Part shown: positions 45,295 to 58,545 of the stretch, piece by piece
Layout of the letters: each line of letters begins with the position of its first letter
Position numbering within the stretch: the stretch's first letter is position 1
Assembly: GCA_030686995.1 (NCBI GenBank)
Contig: CM060698.1
Location: forward strand, 140,263,106 to 140,327,105
Source of the DNA: Artemisia argyi
Lineage: Eukaryota > Streptophyta > Magnoliopsida > Asterales > Asteraceae
Direction of reading: 5' to 3'
Length of the DNA: 64,000 nucleotides
Translations under genes and position numbers: made by a program
The notes under the pieces: generated by a model
The model's input: the letters and a program-made list of their open reading frames with translations, nothing else
What the model was told of the DNA's origin: nothing
The model's database searches: none

Positions 45295-47124
45295 TTATTT
45301 GTCCTTGGGGAAGCATGATGTGGAAGAAACAATCTCAATCGGACTTTCATTCAAGATGTTTGGACAAACATTTGAAGCACGTGAAAGTTCCACACCGATG
45401 AGATAAGTATCCGGCTCAAGATAATGATACATGTAAATGCCGGGGTCAAATATAGTGTCTTCATTCCCGAAGGAGTGAAGAACAAGAGAAGTCACCTTAT
45501 AGGTGAAGAAAAGGAAGAAAATCATGATGAAAATCATGATAAGATTTTCTTCCTCGAGATCAGGCTCCGTAGCCTGAATTTGGATTTCAAGGGTTAAGCT
45601 CGAAAACATCCCGGGAGGGTGGGTGGGAATTTGCAAATCCTCATGATTGAGTGCATCTCCCCCCGGGATATCAAACTCCGGAGGAGTCATGATATGATGA
45701 GTGAGTTCACCGGAGAACTCCTCATGAAGAGAATTATTCACAAGATGTGAATCTGTGAACTCATGTTCCGGAATAGACTCATCACAATCCTCATTCCGAA
45801 TATCAAAGATTGGATTATCAGAAATCAAAGTGAATTCAGATTCGAATTCAAATAGAGGATTGGTGAGAGTAGTATTGAATGTTTCGGGAACAAAGAGATT
45901 AACATTCTCTATTGGACTGCTGGGATAAGAACTGAGTGGTGGATCATGATATAGGAGACTTTCAATTTCTCCCAGATTGGCTTCAAAGTCGAGGAGACCA
46001 TCATCACTTTCCAATGAAAGTGGATTGATGTGAGTAAGTTCATCGGCAAACTCCTCAAGAAGAGGATCACCATCAGTTTGTGGAACTGATGCCTCAATAT
46101 ACTCAATGTCTCCATGAGATGTACAATCATCATTAAAATCTGAGAAAGTCTCAAAATGATCGTTTGAACACTCAAAAGGGGAAAGAAGATCACACATATG
46201 ATCAAGAGTTCCCTGTGACTTTCCTTGGATTGGGACAAGGTTCTCAACACTAGACTTTATGAATTCGTTCGAATCCCTTTCAGGAACAGTGTCAAGATGC
46301 TCGTCCCCCATGCTCAAAGAGTGAGTGGGAACCTCGGGTGTGATAGCAGTTGTTTGAGATGGAATCTCAACTGCAGGGATATCAGCTGATGAACTTGATG
46401 AAGTTTTATAAAATTGAAGAATATCAAGTGTATCTTCATCATCACTGTCATCAGGAATAAAACGGAACTGAGAGCTAGATTTGGCTGCTTTTTCTTTTGC
46501 AATTGATTCCCTAACAGATTTTTCATAGGCATCTTGGGAATTTATTCTAGCAGCCTGCTCTTCAGCTAGCAATTCTTCCATGGATTTTTGATGAGTATGT
46601 CTTTGGCCAAAGTCGTTAACTAAACCCTTAAGCTCATCAACGATTTTCATCATATTTTGCATTTCTGGAAGAAGTGCTTGATTCATATCGTACTGTGGAG
46701 GTTGGTCATAATAAGGTGTGTCAAAATTGTCACAAGGGTATGGATTACCCGTTTGACAATCTGAGCTGAAGTGTGGACCTCCACAATAATCACAACAGTA
46801 AAACTGTTGAGTCTGGACTGGTGAATCATATGGGTATTAGTCATAACCAAAGTCCTGAGCATCACCGGAAAACTGTTCATAGACAAACGTGTTTCCGGCT
46901 TGACACTCAAATCCTTGGTGAGGACCTCCACAAAACTCACACAGATATGTCAGTATCTCATGATGTGGTGGCTGGTAGGATGAATCAGATGTGTCATGGT
47001 AAGGATAGGGAGCTTGGTTATAGATAGACCCATCTCCTGACTCTACCATGCTACAACCGGGACAATTCCCGCCATTATGAGGACCACCACACCATTGGCA
47101 AACGCAATGGTGTGGATACGACAT
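45295..47124 (-). pseudogene. Gag-like ORF of the Athila-like element, one nonsense codon
   Basis: From ATG 47124 the frame runs 609 codons to the stop at 45295-45297, broken only by TAA at 46837-46839 (codon 96). Three zinc knuckles of unusual spacing, C-x2-C-GGPH-x4-C, lie at codons 9-21, 62-74 and 111-123. A charged helical segment follows (about 160-220), then a long acidic, Ser/Pro-rich region with EEFADELTHI-like repeats. A hydrophobic, membrane-like stretch spans about codons 528-550, and the C-terminus has SFGNEDTIFDPGI. From memory this C-terminal block recurs in daisy-family Athila-type repeat proteins. ATG 46686 downstream of the stop could give a 463-residue product without knuckles 1-3. 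Confidence 0.7.
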
Positions 47125-47423
47125 AGGAAGAATCAAAGGTTTACAGAGGGGTAGGGATGAAGAATCAAAGATATGAGAGGGTAAAGGAGAATGTTTTTGG
47201 GTTTTTGGAAATACATTTTGTACAAATGATAAAGAAAATGTTTTTGTGTTTTTGTGTTCGTTGAAAACTGAGTTTAAAATGTTTTCGGGAGCAGTTTTGT
47301 TTTGATAATAAGAAAATATGAACAAAGGATGGATAAATGTACAATGGAACGAATTCCAAAATCACTAATCAGAAAAACCGTTTAGAATAGCGCGCACACC
47401 TCCCCGGCAGCGACGCCAAAAAT

Positions 47424-50400
47424 TGATTGGCTCCAAACAGTCAACCTAAATTGACCAGGGAATGGTCAACAAGGTCAAACAGCCTAGAGTCAATGCTCCG
47501 CGGAAGTATAGTGTTTCCCCGAGTCGTTATGTCCCGACGAGGTGTGATGGTTAACAAACGGGTCTGTGATCGGGTGAATCTGGATGGGAAAAGGGTTTGT
47601 GAGTGATTAAACTAAGGAATATACGAATAAATAGCTTAAATAAGCTATATAAACAAGACTGGAAAGTTGGAAAACCCAGAAACGTTTAAAACCTAAAACG
47701 CGTACGTTCACGTTTGAAATAACGTAAACGTACAAAATAAAACGTGAAAAATGAAATCTGAAAACCCCCAGGGGGTGAAAATGACTTTTTACAAACTAAA
47801 AGATAAAAGAAAATTTTTAGAAAAAGAAAATTAATTTGCACACTAATTAATTATTTAATATTAATTAATTACTAATTAATACTAATTATAAATATTTAAA
47901 ACACTTAAATACAATATAATATTAATTTAATACAAGAAAATTGAAAATAAAATTTCTTAAATTATAAAATATCTAAAAATAAGTTTTAAAATTAAAAATA
48001 AGTATTTTTGTCTTTTTATGATTTTTCTATTAAATAATTACTAATTACCTAATTAAACTATTTTAAATTAAGAAAAATAGAAAATGAACAGTAGAAATTA
48101 TTAAAAAATTCCAAAAATTATTTTATAATATATAAAAGCTAGGAAAAATATAAAAACTAGGTCTTACTTAATAAAAACTAATTATGCTATTTAAAACTTA
48201 ATTATTAATTAATAATTAATAAAACTAATATTAATTCTAATAAATATTAAATGATAAAATAAAAATCTGAGAAAATTACTATAAATACTTTAATATAAGA
48301 GGAATTTAAGAAAAATATAAAATAGCTAAGTACTTAATAAAAATTTAAAAATGAAAATTAAAATTAAATTACATTAAATAGAAACTATCACTTAATATTA
48401 AATTGTTTTTTCTTGATTTTTCTTTTACAAACCTATTTTATAACTAAAAAATAACAACTTTTGTGAAAACAAGTTTTTTACAACTTAAAAATAAGCAAAG
48501 TAGAAGCTAAAAAGAGTGACAGTTGACCAAAGTTGACCAAGAAGGAAAATAAGCTCAAATGAGATCAAGTGGGACCCACAATGGTTAATTCTGGTTCAAA
48601 CAAGTAAAGTGGACATGTATAAGCTAGAATCAACCAAAAAGTTCCACACAATAAGCAAATAAGCTTGAATAAGCACTTTGCAAATCTCTTGGCTGCACAG
48701 AAATGGGACATAATTGAGTAGCTAAATCAGGTGGGTCCCAGTGGTCTTATGGTCAAAGGATTGGTCAATCCTTGAAGCCTACCATGGGGGGGGGGGGTTG
48801 AGAGGAACAAGGTTTGGGTCTATGGGATCACTGAGATGATCAGAAAACCACCACCAAGTGGTGGTGGTGGGCTGTGGTCTGTGCAGCAGGGGTAATGCTC
48901 CCTCTGCAGGTGACCATGGGGCAAGCTGGGGCCTACACAAAAATTAGTAAAAATCAAAGGATGCTAGGACATGAAATTTAAGCTGGTAGAGTACAAATTT
49001 AAACAAGTTTCAGGCTATGAACATAAGTAGAAAATTCACAACAATTCACCCAAATTCTGACTTTTTCTGCACAAATGAAATTTTGACTTTTTGAAATAAA
49101 CTTGAAAGTTGACTTTTGTGAAGTTCAATCCTACTCTACTGATTAAATAAGATGAAATAAGATGGCATGAAGCTAAAATAACCTAAAGCTATGACTTATG
49201 AACTAAAATGGAGGTAAATGGACCACAAAATCCACAACAGTGGACAGTTATGAAGATTTAAAAGAGATTTTTACTTTTTTCCAATTAGCAACTAGGTTTG
49301 ATGCTTTTAATATCACATTGGAACCTAATGTGGTATGTTTGAGTCAAAAACAACATTTGGAACACAGGAAACAATGGTGGAGTTCACAGATCCAAACACT
49401 CCCATACTAAATTGATATGACAAATTATTAAAGCAAACCCATAAATTTAACCATGAAACTGAACCATTAACTGTTACTTACATTTAACAAGCATAAACAA
49501 CTGAATTGAGCAATTAGTAGAACCTACAAACAGTGAATACAAAAAAAATAGGATTGCTTACAATAATGCTTAGCCAGGCTGAAAACTAGAAAAAGAAACT
49601 TAGAACCAATCCTATTGACCTCCCATGAGGTCTCTAACCCTTCCTCATTCTTCCTTCACCTCTGCTTTACAACCCTTGACCTTGAACCTGTGTTTCTAAT
49701 TTTATGTCTATTTTATTTGATTTTTATGAGTTTTTTTATGAGTTTTCATACTACTACTGGTTTCAAAGTCTCTAAAAGCTTTCAGAAGCTTTATGAGGAA
49801 CTTAAGTGAGCTTAATGAGTTCAAAATAACAACTAGAAACAACAATCAACATATTTGAGATTTTTGAAATTAAAGGAAATTGCATAATACTTAGAATCAA
49901 CTAAAACTTTGGAATTGATAATTAAAAAGATTAATACTGCACTTAGAATACTAGAAATACAATCTTGAAAGCTTGAAATACACTAGAACTTTTAAAAATT
50001 ACTAATTCAACATACAAAATACACTACCACTATTCTACTACTAACTAATAATTTTTCTTCTTTTCTTCATGACTTTTATAGACCCTGGTACCACTCTCTT
50101 TCTTTCCCATACTTTCTTGAGCCGTTGGATTGGCTTAAATGATCTCCACCCTTCAAATGGGTTTTGGCGGGAAACTGAGTTGGGATGGTTTTTAGTGGTT
50201 TAGGTGAGGCAGTTGGAGGCATTAATTGAGGAGGGGGAATTGGAGTGGTGTGGTTGAGTGTTTGGTGGAAAAGTGGAGGAGGGGGTGGACAAGATTACAG
50301 GTAATTAGGGGGGAATTAGAGGTTAGGGATGAACAGTAGATCGGGGGTGTGGGTTTGACTATGGTTTGACTGGGGTGGACTTTTTGACCGGCTCATATTA

Positions 50401-51146
50401 TAAAAAGGGTTGGATTGGGCCATGGTTTGGGCTTAGGGGTGTTGGACCAGGTTATGGTTTGTTTGGTTTGGATTGTTTGGTTTAAAAAGGGTCCATGTAT
50501 TTTGCTTATTTATCACAAGGACCATTCATGCAAAATCTGAAACATGAAGGGCTGAAAATGTAAATTTTCCAAAGTATCCTCAAGGGACCAATCTTGCCAT
50601 ATAAGAATAATACAAGGACCAATATTAATATTTTCCAAAATAACAATCACCGGGGACCATTTTTGCCAAATTATGAAACCTCAGGGACCAAACTGTAATT
50701 TCTCTAAACATTTTTCCCAAGGACTAAAAATGACTTTTGTGACTTCCCAAGGACCCAAAATGATTTTTCTTTCAAAATTATCCTACCAGGGACCAAATCT
50801 GCCAAAGTTTAAAAGTACAGGGACTAAACTTGTAATTTCTAAACTTTTGAGATTTTTCACCAAAGGACTAAATATGACAACTTATGATTTCAAAAGGACC
50901 TTTGGTGACTTTTCTTTTCAAATAAGTGCTCAGGGACTATTTTTGCCAATTTTTGAAAGTTGGGGGACTGAAACTGCCAATTATGCAAACTTTGTACGTT
51001 TTTCATCTGTTTTTACTCGTTTTGCATCTAAAACATATAAAATACAATTTTGAAATATTTTTAGTATTTTGATGCATTTCTGAGTGTTTTTGTATGTTTT
51101 GCAGTTCAGATTTGACCAAAAATGATGAGTGTTTGAGCACTCATCA
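47424..51146 (-). repeat. Athila-like 5' LTR (3723 bp)
   Basis: Adjacent to the tRNA-Asp-type primer site. Differs from 40771-44480 by scattered substitutions and small indels, e.g. the G-run is longer. Repeated GGGACCAAA-type motifs at 50519-50960 and a terminal hairpin at 51123-51146. Confidence 0.85.
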
Positions 51147-51513
51147 ATAATCGTATGCGTATTAGGGTGTACCATCACGCTCGCACTGCTTGATGCCGTT
51201 GTGCCCATCTTCTGGATATCGTTGTGATTAGCTTTGGATGTCAGTTTTGTCAGTCGTGATCATTGCATTGCTGTGGCCCAAGTGAGTTTATGGCCCCTAC
51301 TTTTTACTGGTTTTACAACTGTTTTGGGGGAGAATACATGCTCGTTCTTTTTAACTAAACTTAATGCTTTTCAAATGTTTATCATGCTGTGATCTGCTGC
51401 TTTCATGATTTGGACAATTTGTGCGTTTGATTGCAATATGTGCCTTATTGTGTAAATTTCAATTCGTGTGACTTGGGCTAAATGTGCGTAATTGTTTAGT
51501 GATGCATTCTTAG

Positions 51514-51617
51514 TACATACTTTGGGAGTTGGCTCCCAGTATATCCTTTGGGAATTGGCTCCCAGTACATCATTTGGGAAGTGGCACCCAGTACACTATT
51601 TGGGAAGTGGCACCCAG
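51514..51617 (+). repeat. Four tandem 26-bp units in LARD-2 LTR 1
   Basis: Units of the form TAYATCCTTTGGGAATTGGC + TCCCAG; the first two end GGCTCCCAG and the last two GGCACCCAG. The same array occurs in LTR 2. Confidence 0.85.
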
Positions 51618-52051
51618 TCTATGTGTGGATCATTTAGGCATAATTGTTGTCTAAGGTTGGCCGTCGTTAGTTGTTATGTGCTTACAATTGTACATCCTGC
51701 TCACTATTGTCCTATGCTACATTTTTCACAAACTCTATGAACTCACCAGCGTAAGCTGACCATTTTAGCATGTATTTTCAGGATTAAGGCGATAGCTCAC
51801 TATTTGAAGGCGCTTGGCAAAGGGCATAGGTCATAGGCGACTCTGGTATATATTTGGGACCGCTTTATTTGCTTTATGGGCCTATTTCCGCACTACTTTC
51901 TTTAAAATGTAATCTTAATGTTTTTGTATTATAACTTTTCTTCCAAACAATTGAAATAAAAAAAGTTCTTTGTACTTATGTTGTGATACCAATTTCGTAG
52001 CACCCCAATGCATGTATGCTTCCGCTGGACCCGATTTTTGGGGGTGTTACA

Positions 52052-54026
52052 ATAGGTATCAGAGCCTAGGTTTTAAAGAACTAGGTATTTTAAAACCAGG
52101 ACTATAACCACTTTTGCGAAAACTTAACCCTATGGCCGCCACGTGCCTGCCTGCCAAGCTGATGGCTCACATATGATTTTGGTTAAGGATTAAATTGATT
52201 AGACGATTGAGGATATATATGGGATAAGATATTGAATGATCTAGTTAGCGAATTGTTTGATTTTATACTTGTTGAAATGTGTGCCTGACTATTAGATATT
52301 TCATACCCGCCTATTTTAACTGTTCATCATAAGCATTTCCATATGTTTGTGCACACACCATACCTATCACAGAGTTACGCTATTTCCTTGTGTAATCTCA
52401 TGAATTTATTTTGAGTTTTGGACGCTTGTCACGGTTTTGGGAAATGATTTTGGATATAAAGGACATATTACTAGTATAACTAGGCTGAGTATTTCAAAAT
52501 TCATTTAACCTCGGGTGAATGTAGACTGATCACGTACATTCAACCAGGGACAGTGGGTCATGGCCTGATCACCAATGTCCGACTCAGAGGTGAATTTTGT
52601 TATACATGAGTAGTTATAACGGGATTATGTCCTAGGTAGAGTTCGATTTTGGGAACTATGAGTTTTGTAAGCACACAAACATTGAATATCACGAAAGCTT
52701 GCACCCATATACGACACGCTGGCATCACAACACCTCATGAATCGTAATGCTTCTGGCGCCGCTATGCGTCTCTACTTATATGGAATTCCTGTCTGTCACC
52801 ATCGAGCCTAGTTCGCACTGGGTCGGGCTAAACCCGATTGACACCATCTAAATATGAGTTGCTTATCTTCATAAGCCTCGACAATTTTATTGGAATCATT
52901 GAATTTGGTTTAGACTATCATTTGGATTTATTTTCGGCTTTGTCTTTATTTGACTTCCGATTATATCTTGAGTTAACTTTTGGTTATTTCGGATTTGGAT
53001 TTTCATTAATTTCTTATGATTTTGGACCTCGTTTCGAACATGAACTTGTCATTCAGCCTTGATCCATTGGTGATCTTGTCAAAGTCACCTCTACCATAAG
53101 CCATGTGCTCAACCGACGATATTTATTTTTTTAATTAATTATGTTCATCTTCTTAATCAATGATGTTCATTTCTTAATCGAGTATGTTCATTTTCTCAAA
53201 TCGATGCTATTCAATCAATGCTATTTTAGCAACAACATCCTATTGAGGTTGTACTTTCCACCTCCAACCTAAGTATCGTGCTAGTCAATTAACTCCGATT
53301 GATTGCTAGTAGCAGTCAACATTCTCTTACAGAGTCGTACTCTGAACTTACTAAACTTCCCGTTCAGTAGACCCAACAGAAATCTTAAGACCTTGAGGAG
53401 TAACCTACACCACGTTCCTTGGGACAAACACCTAATCCTTCCCCCGTCCTTCGGAAATACCAATTATCTTCACTACCCTCTTATTGGATAAAAAACTACT
53501 TTGCAATTAATTTACAAACTATGACCATCCTACAAGTAGTTTCACTACTACCTCACAAAAATCAAAATTTTGATTTTACCATTATTTTATAAAGGAAGAA
53601 TTGTTTTTCCTATTATCCCGCAAACTATTCTACAAATTGTTTCTCTTAAAAATCAAATTTTTGACTATACTATTGTTTTATAAACAATAAATTGTTTTCT
53701 TATTATCCTAAAAGATGTTCCATACATCATTTCACAAAATCATTTGTGAATCAAATTGCTCACCTCTGTGTGAAGAAGATTGTTCGAAGGTAAAACAGAA
53801 ATGCAAGCTACTCGCGAATCGTTAGAACAGATGACAAAAAAAACTCTTGAATCCCCAGACATAGCTTTGATTATGTTTAAAGCTCGTCGAAAACCCGCGA
53901 ACAGATCCTAAATTCACGTAGGTAATGTGAAGATAAATCCTTGTGCGTATACACTCATTCCTTTTCGACCGTAATGGGTAACTCTCATTTAATCGCGAGG
54001 ACGCGATTCGGTTAAGGGGATGAGTC
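52052..54026 (+). mobile_element. LARD-2 internal region 1, non-coding
   Basis: 1,975 bp. It begins ATAGGTATCAGAGCCTAGG, an iMet-type primer site, and ends with a purine tract (AAGGGGATGAGT) just before LTR 2. No ORF resembles a retroelement protein. This is the shortest complete core of the family seen here; it is non-autonomous. Confidence 0.8.
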
Positions 54027-55538
54027 TGTAACAACTCGCAAAATTTCCCGTCATGATTCTATTTTGAGGAACGGCCATTTATTTAGAGTTTGATATTATT
54101 TATGAAAAACAAAGCACATTTATAGTCATTTTCATTTGAAATAATGTTTTGAGCAGAATGACGCGATTCCCGTGTATTGAATCACCCGTTTACTCGCCTA
54201 ATTATATCCCGAAACCGAATATTATGAAAGATTACAAAAAATTACAGTTTGGCCGCTGTGGTAATTTTACCCACGCCCTCCCCTCAACTTTCATTAACTT
54301 TACACTAAGTTTTATAACTTTTCTTTTGTGATAAAAAGGGGTGCCAACATAGGGTTTCACTTCATTTAGTCATAGCCTCCATCTCACTTCTCTCTCACTA
54401 AAAACCCTAACTCTCTTCTTCATATAGCAGCCGCCACCCTCACCATGGTCGGCCACCGCCTTCTCCCACGTCACACCGCCACCACCAACACCCACCTCGT
54501 GACCTCCTCTATTCGTTGAGCTACAACACGCACCACCAACATCACCTCTTGATCAAGTTTGGTACAGGTCGAGAGCTTGGTTACGTTTGTCACCACCGTC
54601 GTCCTTGTTGCTGTTGAGACTACTAATTTGGGAAAAGGTCGAGAGTTTGTTTGTTTGTGTCCGAGAGTCACCAACAACTGTCATCACCACCGTCACCCCT
54701 CTCATCTCCTCGTCTCTCGTCTCTTTCTTTTCTTTCTCGATTTGGTAAACCGTGAACCCACGCCTATATATTTATTTTTACGCGTTGACTGATTATAATT
54801 ATTGTGTTTCGTTTTCGTCGATTAACGAGTTTTAAAAACATAAATAAATTGATGTTTCTAGTTTTGGTGATTAAAATACGGACTAAGAACTGTTATGGGT
54901 AATAGAAATGGATTTAACATGTTTAGTAATGTTTTCTTGTGGTATAAGATCGAGATAAATGGGTGTTTAGTTAACTTGTTTTGGATTTTGGCTTACTGTT
55001 TTCGTGACCACATGGGTTGAGCCGAGACCATCCATGGTCTCGGTGGTGTTTCAGTTTTGCTTATTTTAAATGAGTCGAGATTGGTTATACATTATTTATG
55101 CATCTCGTGAGTGCTTGTTATTATTTCCAGCCTATAGGGTGACCTATTTGATGAAGTATTGCAATTGCAGTTTGTGTTTTTGAGAATGTGGAAGAGTCTA
55201 TGTTGTTATTCAGTCACGGTAAGGTGCGTTGGGATTGTAGAAGTTAGTAATGGGTGTGACCGTTTTTGGTAACAAAATATAAGAGTTGGCGATGTAACTT
55301 TTGCTAGTGTCGTCCTTGGTATACTCCTTGTTGGCTCGGCTAGATGAAAACTAAATCAAAAGGGTGAGTTTGGTTTTGTACATGGGCCTAGTAGTTTATG
55401 AATCTTAATGGATTGCACTTAAACTAGTAATGGGCTTGAAAACATTATAATGGACTTATAATTTATAAACGGGCTAAACATATTACCAAAATAATCTTAT
55501 GCGATGACTTTTGGACTAAGACTATCCAATTTGACATT

Positions 55539-56806
55539 TGAGGAAAACTAGAAGGGGGGGTTGAATAGTTTTACGTCCTTTTAAAACTTTATTATCAAAA
55601 ATATTTTGTAGCTTATTAAAAACTTTCGATTCGATCTCAAATGAATTCAAATGACAACCAATATAAGCAATTCTAATGTAATAATGAAAGTATTGAAATA
55701 TAATGAAGAAAAGATAAAGTTAGAAAGATCAAACCACAACACGCGAATTTATAGTGGTTCGGCTACAAGGACACCTTCCTTTCCCTACTCCACTCCCCGA
55801 GTACCACACTCGAGAGTTTTCTTCACTATGTCAACAAACTTCTTATGGTGGAGAAACCTTACACACCTTGGCTTACACGAGTTAACGACACTAAGCTAAA
55901 TGTCGAGTTCTAATCGTAGCTAGAACCAATCTCACGACTTCTTCAAGGCTTCACACCTTCTTCACAACTTCACAACTTCTTCAAGGCTTCACACCTTCTT
56001 CACACCTTCACAACTTCACACCTTCTTCTATGCACAACTAATTCACAACTACTAAACTACTTTACAACACACCTAGTTTCTACAATCAACAAATTTACAC
56101 AACACTTTTACAAATATCTAACACAACTACAATACGAAACTAGCTATTCACAACACTACTACAATTAAATGGATGTAGAGAAGTGTTCTTCTTCTTGCAC
56201 TTGAATGGATGAAGCTTTGGATCACTTGGAAACAAAGACTTATGAATTATATAATCAAAGGATTTTAGATCTAGAAATGGAGGTTGGATCAGAAAGTTTA
56301 TAGTGCAAAAAGGTGAGGAAAATGTGTGAAATGATCCAATATTTATAGGGCCAGATTTTACTGTTCGGGAGCGTGCCGGTCCCCTTAATTAGAGGCCGGT
56401 CCCCTTAATCATTAAGGGGGCCGCCTAGTAAAATTAAGGGGGCCGCCCTCCTGAACGTTGGAAAAGTTTTTCTGGATAAAATTTGCCCTTTTTGGTTGGA
56501 AATTTGAAATCATATCTTTGTGGTTTAATATAGCATTACCAAAAATGATTTACAAATATATATAAAATGTTTATATCATTTTATAAGATGTTATGTCTTA
56601 AGACAAAATTTTCTTTGATCATGTAATGCATAAGATGCTTAGTTTATGCATACCTTAAGTGATATTAGATGTAGAAGTAAATATTTGTTACCAAATACTT
56701 GTTTACTTCTTAATCTTGACTTAATTTGATTTAAGTTTTGTGATTATCAAAACATACGTTTATTGAGAGATATTAATAACATTTTTAAGCATTATTTATA
56801 TCAACA
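55539..56806 (+). mobile_element. Solo LTR, Ty1/copia SIRE-like
   Basis: 1,268 bp, TGAGGAAAACTAG...TATATCAACA, flanked by ACATT at 55534-55538 and 56807-56811. LTR 1 of the host shows the uninterrupted site. The start 'GAGGAAAACTAGAAGGGGGG' plus GGTTGAATAG, and the GTGGTTCGGCTAC/CACTCCCC segment near 55755-55800, are typical of SIRE/Maximus-type copia LTRs. With no second LTR or core, it arose by LTR-LTR recombination. Strand is a guess from these motifs. Confidence 0.75.
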
Positions 56807-58008
56807 ACATTGTTGGACAATATCAGTTACGTGATGGACACTTATATTAGACAATATCAGTTAATTAATGGCAATTCGTATTGGACAATATCGGTTACAT
56901 AATGGACAACTCATATTGGACAACTTTGTAATGGATTGCCTTTGCATTGTGAAACCGATAACTATTCTTTTAAATATGTTAAATAATCCAAACATATTTG
57001 ATCGGATTAATTAATTATCGAAATGTGTTTTATAAAACAAACCACATAAAACTTTTACTTATAAACTCGTTCTCATCAAAATCTATAATAAAACGAGACT
57101 ATCGTTTTCTTTCATAAGACTCATTATTTTAATCAAATCATTTTAGTCTTAATTTTACCAATAAACATATCTTCTTAAAGACTTGACATGAAACAAATCT
57201 ATATTTTGTAAAGTTGATAAATTCTTATCAAATTTTTTACCAATTCAAGTGTTTTTATAAAACTCAGTCTTCTTATAAAACTTTAATGATTATTTACCTA
57301 CTAATTGGGGATACTGGTTAAATACCAAAACTTTCAAATTGACCTATTAGTACTATGATAGCTAGATGTCATTAAATGTCTAGGCTATCTTTGTTAACGT
57401 GAGTTCACGTCAGTATTTCTAAACTATGTCGAATGTCTTTTATACTTTGGCGTGAGTTACATTTGGAGTCTATACTTTCTTACTACCACACGAAACATAA
57501 AACTTTCCCACGAAACGTTGATACTAAATTTTCTTATGAGCAATGATACTGGACTTTTGAAATTACTGATACGAGTAATCCACGAAAGATATGACACATT
57601 GTCTTCTATAGACTTCATTATTGTACGAGATATATTTTGAGATAATCGTATGCGTAGTAGGGTGTACCATCGTGCTCGCACTGCTTGATGCCGTCGTGCC
57701 CATCTTCTGGATATCGTTGTGATTAGCTTTAGATGTCAGTTGTGTCAGTCGTGATCATTGCATTGTTGTGGCCCTGGTGAGTTTATGGCCCCTACTTTTT
57801 ACTGGTTTTACAACTGTTTTGGGGGAGAATACATGCTCATTCTTTTTAACTAAACTTAATGTTTTTCAAAATTTTATCATGTTGTGGTCTGCTACTTTCA
57901 TGATTTGGACAATTTGTGCGTTTGATTGCACTATGTGCCTTATTGTGTAAATTTCAATTCGTGTGACTTGGGCTGAATGTGCGTAACTGTTTAGTGATGC
58001 ATTCTTAG

Positions 58009-58112
58009 TACATCCTTTGGGAATTGGCTCCCAGTACATCCTTTGGGAATTGGCTCCCAGTACATCATTTCGGAAGTGGCACCCAGTACACTATTTGGGA
58101 AGTGGCACCCAG
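58009..58112 (+). repeat. Four tandem 26-bp units in LARD-2 LTR 2
   Basis: Same array as 51514-51617, with the same unit number and the GGCTCCCAG, GGCTCCCAG, GGCACCCAG, GGCACCCAG order. It therefore predates the split of the two LTRs. Confidence 0.85.
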
Positions 58113-58545
58113 TCTATGTGTGGATCATTTAGGCATAATTGTTGTCTGAGGTTGGTCGTCGTTAGTTGTTATGTGCTTACACTTGTACATCCTGCTCACT
58201 ATTGTCCTATGCTACATTTTTCACAAACTCTATGAACTCACCAGCGTAAGCTGACCATTTTAGTATGTATTTTCAGGATTAAGGCGATAGCTCACTATTT
58301 GGAAGCACTTGGCAAGGGGCATTGGTCATAGGCGACTCTGGTATATATTTGCGCCGCTTTATTTGCTTTATGGGCCTATTTCCACACTACTTTCTTTAAA
58401 ATGTAATCTTAATGTTTTTGTATTATAACTTTTCTTCCAAACAATTAAAATAAAAACTGTTCTTTGTAATTATGTTTTGATACCAATTTCGTAGAACCCC
58501 AATGCATGTATGCTTCCGTTAGACCCGATTTTTGGGGGTGTTACA

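Larger units (their letters stand above)
40771..51146 (-). mobile_element. Athila-like LTR retrotransposon, non-autonomous, nested
   Basis: A 10,376 bp element with target duplication ATAAT at 40766-40770 and 51147-51151. LTRs are 40771-44480 and 47424-51146, TGATTGGCTCC...CACTCATCA, with about 2 percent difference in the part I compared. The primer site (complement of about 47401-47422: TTGGCGTCGCTGCCGGGGA) fits tRNA-Asp as in Athila/Tat elements, and the purine tract (AGTGTGGGGGAT) lies beside 44481, so it is minus-oriented. The 2.9 kb core holds only a Gag-like ORF; protease, reverse transcriptase and integrase are missing. Confidence 0.85.
38417..52051 (+). mobile_element. LARD-2 LTR 1, split by an Athila-like element
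   Basis: Starts TGTAACAATTCGC and ends GGGGGTGTTACA. Without the nested element (40771-51146 plus one ATAAT duplication) it is about 3,254 bp and aligns along its length with LTR 2 (54027-58545). In a sample of the first 165 bases I counted about eight or nine differences, so it is older than the other elements. It contains four tandem 26-bp units at 51514-51617 and no coding sequence. It is followed by a primer-binding site at about 52052-52067, so the element is plus-oriented. Confidence 0.85.
54027..58545 (+). mobile_element. LARD-2 LTR 2, split by a copia solo LTR
   Basis: TGTAACAACTCGC...GGGTGTTACA. Without the insertion at 55539-56806 and one ACATT duplication it is about 3,246 bp. It is followed again by a primer site (TTGGTATCAGAGCCTAGG, 58547-58564) rather than by flanking DNA, so a second internal region begins. 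Confidence 0.85.

Noticed and set aside
51514..51617. CRISPR-like array
   Set aside because: Units are directly adjacent without spacers, and the DNA is plant nuclear.
51492..51740. Protein-coding ORF in LARD-2 LTR (also 58017-58235)
   Set aside because: The repeated peptide comes from the 26-bp tandem DNA array; no start context or homology.
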